Assembly: GCA_016786615.1 (NCBI GenBank)
Contig: JAEUVX010000015.1
Coordinates: 124,001 to 188,000 of the forward strand
DNA from: Flavipsychrobacter sp.
GTDB lineage: Bacteria > Bacteroidota > Bacteroidia > Chitinophagales > Chitinophagaceae
Direction: 5' to 3'
Length of the DNA: 64,000 bases
Position numbers and translations under genes: made by a program. Shown here piece by piece: positions 61,639 through 64,000 of this stretch. Every line of letters begins with the position of its first letter. Within the stretch, counting starts at the first letter, position 1. Below the pieces are notes generated by a model, which searched no databases, was not told the DNA's origin, and saw only the letters and a program-made list of their open reading frames with translations.

Positions 61639-62625
61639 ATGGGACGTTTATCGAGTTATCTATTGGAGTATTCTAATGTAGATCATGAAAACATATCATT
61701 AAAAGACTCTATCAAATTTTGTTATTTAGACGTTGCTCCCAAAAAAAACGCAGTATTAGAACTAAATTCATTTGCTATTCTTAATGAGTCTGTACAGGGC
61801 CTTATTGATAACTTCCTGAATGGCGTATTAAGTACAAACGATATAATATCTGAATTAAGAGAAGATATTGACATCATATTTCATTTAATCTTTGAAGAAA
61901 GATTAAGATTGAATAAGATATTAAACATTGAATCCGGCGACACAGAAATGATAGCTGGCATAAAAATCAATCTTGAAAATATCATCAATTCGTATGATAG
62001 ATGGAAAGATATTCTGGATAATGACAATCTTGAAGAAATTGTAAGAACGTCTGGAGAGATTTTTGAGTGTTACAATATCTTCCTGAACAAATCAATGGAT
62101 TTTCTTAACAAGAAGTATACATCGTATGCACTTGTAAGCCTGTCATTCCTGGTATTAGCATTACTGAGTAATATCCTGAAACAAGGCATTAGTTTTATTA
62201 GCAATAAAGCTCTCAGGTTTATCAGCTATTATAACCGAGCCACGAATTATGCGATTATAGACTCTTTTGCAAATATTTTAGTAATGCTTGAAAATGATAA
62301 TGAAGAATTATTCCGCTCTTATACATCAAAAGACATCAGGTGGCCCGATGGCAAGTGCCTGATAATTGAAGGTGATATAAAGAAGGGCTATATTTTCAAG
62401 GTTTACAAAGAAAATGTAAACACCGGAAATGAATATGCTGGTATGGATAGTGAATTTACGCCACCCTATTCAGGGCTTGATGACATCATGTCTAAGTATG
62501 AGGGGAAAAGGCTGGTATATTTTGAAAACACTTTCAAAATATCATTTATAAAGCTGGCAATTCATAATTGCAACGTATATGCAGGTATTATTAACTCGTA
62601 TATAGCAAAAATTGGCTCATCGTAG
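61639..62625 (+). CDS. Unknown protein of the azole-peptide cluster
   Basis: The 328-residue protein has a helical N-terminal part (VQGLIDNFLNGVLSTNDIIS), a hydrophobic segment near residues 166-186 (SYALVSLSFLVLALLSNILK) and a C-terminal part with IRWPDGKCLIIEGDIKKGYI. I recognise no family. It lies 186 bp after the dehydrogenase and 62 bp before the regulator. It could act in immunity, maturation or export, but nothing in the sequence settles this. The N-terminal start MGRLSSYLLEYS seems natural. Confidence 0.6.
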   Translation: MGRLSSYLLEYSNVDHENISLKDSIKFCYLDVAPKKNAVLELNSFAILNESVQGLIDNFLNGVLSTNDIISELREDIDIIFHLIFEERLRLNKILNIESGDTEMIAGIKINLENIINSYDRWKDILDNDNLEEIVRTSGEIFECYNIFLNKSMDFLNKKYTSYALVSLSFLVLALLSNILKQGISFISNKALRFISYYNRATNYAIIDSFANILVMLENDNEELFRSYTSKDIRWPDGKCLIIEGDIKKGYIFKVYKENVNTGNEYAGMDSEFTPPYSGLDDIMSKYEGKRLVYFENTFKISFIKLAIHNCNVYAGIINSYIAKIGSS

Positions 62626-62687
62626 GGTTCATATTCTCCATTTTGAATTGTACTTTCAGACTTTTATCACCTCAACCACTTATTATT

Positions 62688-63350
62688 ATGACAACAATAA
62701 AACTGTGTATTGCTGATGACCATACATTATACAGAACAGGCATCATAAATATGATGGCAGACTTTAAAGATTGTGAAATAGTTTTTGAAGCAGAAGATGG
62801 CAAAACAATTATTGAAAAAATCGGCTCATCAGACAAGACTATAGACATCTGCATTTTAGACATCAACATGCCTGGCCTGAATGGTTATCAAACACTGAAA
62901 ACAATCAAGCAAAAATGGCCTGACATCAAAGTATTGATACTTTCAGCCTACAACAACATTCATGCTATTATTAAAACGCTTCGCTGTGGCACAAACGGGT
63001 ATATGCTGAAGAACTGCAAACCTTCAGAACTGCATGAAGCTATATTAAAAGTTTATCACAACGGGTACTACTTCCCTGATTTTATATCAGGCAGAATGAT
63101 ATACTTATTAAACAACAACAGTGCTGATATACCTGTACTTACAGATGAAGAGTTGGATTTTCTGGCCTTATGCGCTACAGACCTCACTTATAAACAAATA
63201 GCAGACATTATGTGCGTAAGCCCCAGAACAATAGATAAATACAGCAAAGTATTGTTTGACAAACTAAATGTTCGTACGCGTACTGCATTAGCTACATTTG
63301 CGCTCAATATTGGGCTGGATTCCAGCATGACAAGTGCTTATAAAGTATAA
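62688..63350 (+). CDS. NarL/FixJ-type response regulator (LuxR HTH)
   Basis: The 220-residue protein from the ATG at 62688 has a receiver domain with acidic pocket Asp10/Asp11, phosphoacceptor Asp58 (ILDINMPGLNG), Ser86 and Lys108 (MLKN), and a LuxR-type HTH (LTYKQIADIMCVSPRTIDKY). It should be phosphorylated by a HisKA_3 kinase and bind promoters. The kinase gene at 54241-55026 is the only candidate in the window. An upstream ATG at 62643 adds 15 residues with no family match. Confidence 0.92.
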   Translation: MTTIKLCIADDHTLYRTGIINMMADFKDCEIVFEAEDGKTIIEKIGSSDKTIDICILDINMPGLNGYQTLKTIKQKWPDIKVLILSAYNNIHAIIKTLRCGTNGYMLKNCKPSELHEAILKVYHNGYYFPDFISGRMIYLLNNNSADIPVLTDEELDFLALCATDLTYKQIADIMCVSPRTIDKYSKVLFDKLNVRTRTALATFALNIGLDSSMTSAYKV

Positions 63351-63380
63351 GATACTTCAAATAAAAAACAAAAAATCAAA

Positions 63381-63410
63381 CAAATGCCTGGCATAAAAGT
63401 CAGGCATTTG
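63381..63410. terminator. Terminator after the response regulator gene
   Basis: A perfect 10-bp stem CAAATGCCTG...CAGGCATTTG with a ten-base loop lies 30 bases after the stop codon. TTGTTG follows on the forward strand; A-rich sequence precedes it. Confidence 0.85.
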
Positions 63411-63533
63411 TTGTTACTGAAATGCATACGCTGTGACCTCTATTACTAGATGATGTAATTACATAAACATCGTAGCGATATCACATAAACATTCAATGCT
63501 TCGCAAGGTACTTTTACATAAAAAGACAATACC

Positions 63534-63824
63534 ATGAATTGCAACACAACAATCTTTTTAGCCTTAATTGGCATACTGGGCATAGCATTGCAGGTTGGAT
63601 TTAAATTATATGCGTTTAATCGTGGCCGCGCAAATAAGCACAACCTCAAAACAGAATTGATTATTATCATTCTATCGCTTATTACAGTCATCGCTACTTC
63701 GCTGGTACCATATGCTATTACCCCATTACAATTATCGGGCAAGTGGCTTGCCGTCGGGACATTTACTATTGGTTACATGACGTACAGCTTGCTCAGTAAG
63801 CTCATATCGGCCGATATAAAATAG
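63534..63824 (+). CDS. Small membrane protein, unknown
   Basis: The 96-residue protein has three hydrophobic segments: TTIFLALIGILGIALQVGF, IIIILSLITVIATSLVPYA and WLAVGTFTIGYMTYSLLSK. I see no motif. It and the next partial gene may form an operon after the regulator terminator. Confidence 0.6.
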   Translation: MNCNTTIFLALIGILGIALQVGFKLYAFNRGRANKHNLKTELIIIILSLITVIATSLVPYAITPLQLSGKWLAVGTFTIGYMTYSLLSKLISADIK

Positions 63825-63876
63825 TACCCTTAGTACACAGATAAACTCATAACAAACTAAAACCATAGCAAATAAG

Positions 63877-64000
63877 ATGGGAAATATTGATACAATACAG
63901 GTTATGTCATACTACTTAAGAAATAGTGAGTTATATACTTTGGCATTCCTTATAGGGATGGGTATTATAGGGGTCATATTGCACAACCTTGTTAAGTTAG
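63877..64000 (+). CDS. Membrane protein, partial at window end
   Basis: The frame starts MGNIDTIQVMSYYLRNSELY and runs into a membrane segment (LAFLIGMGIIGVILHNLV) before the window ends after 41 codons. Its family cannot be read from this part. It begins 52 bp after the preceding small membrane protein gene. Confidence 0.5.
   Translation, partial: MGNIDTIQVMSYYLRNSELYTLAFLIGMGIIGVILHNLVKL

Noticed and set aside
1-64000. CRISPR arrays, rRNA genes or further full tRNAs
   Set aside because: No regularly spaced repeats, no rRNA sequence and only one complete cloverleaf were seen.

Overview
The window looks like a chromosome segment of a member of the Bacteroidota, probably a Chitinophagaceae-like bacterium. 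That placement is inferred from TonB-receptor and HYC_CC_PP style proteins, lipoboxes followed by Lys or Asp, TTTG/TAnnTTTG promoters, weak Shine-Dalgarno sequences and a Bacteroidetes-type tyrosine integrase. It has three parts.

(1) 1-12475, housekeeping. In order: an isoaspartyl peptidase cut by the window edge, an ABC-2 permease, a periplasmic protein of the family often labelled asparagine synthetase B, a metal-handling set (TonB receptor, HMA protein, HYC_CC_PP protein), a hot-dog thioesterase, an SGNH hydrolase coupled to a succinate-semialdehyde dehydrogenase, a phosphohexomutase, a truncated-haemoglobin-like lipoprotein, MsrA and tRNA-Ser(UGA).

(2) 12464-50619, a 38-kb integrated element in the 3' end of tRNA-Ser. 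It is bounded by 14-bp direct repeats, and a second pair of repeats that look like integrase arm sites lies just inside both ends. It carries an integrase, excision/replication-type small proteins, a relaxase, a mobilisation protein and a coupling ATPase, but no recognisable mating-pore genes, so it is probably mobilised by a helper rather than self-transmissible. Cargo includes an imuA-imuB-dnaE2 mutagenesis cassette with two TTGTACAA palindromes at its promoter, a CoiA-like protein, ArdC antirestriction, a RuvC-like protein, an EGF-like lipoprotein and an IS3 copy lying between two TPR-gene fragments. Two further tyrosine recombinases bracket a restriction-nuclease-like pair. The right end holds a probable antiphage module: a DUF4365 protein, a 2087-aa Avs-like STAND NTPase with a Cap4-like nuclease end, and a small coupled helical protein.

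(3) 50620-64000, chromosome again. After small secreted and membrane proteins comes the most novel locus, a RiPP cluster of the azol(in)e (TOMM/LAP) type. A 245-aa precursor has a Cys/Ser/Thr-rich C-terminal core of about 25 residues. It is followed by a strong terminator, then an E1-like cyclodehydratase partner, a YcaO protein ending in PYPHPYP, a SagB-type dehydrogenase and an unknown 328-aa protein. A histidine kinase (54.2 kb) and a NarL-type regulator (62.7 kb) flank the cluster, with a TPR-adenylate cyclase facing away from it. I see no exporter, leader protease, LanB dehydratase or radical SAM enzyme inside the window, so the product is best predicted as a linear azole peptide with an unusually long leader.
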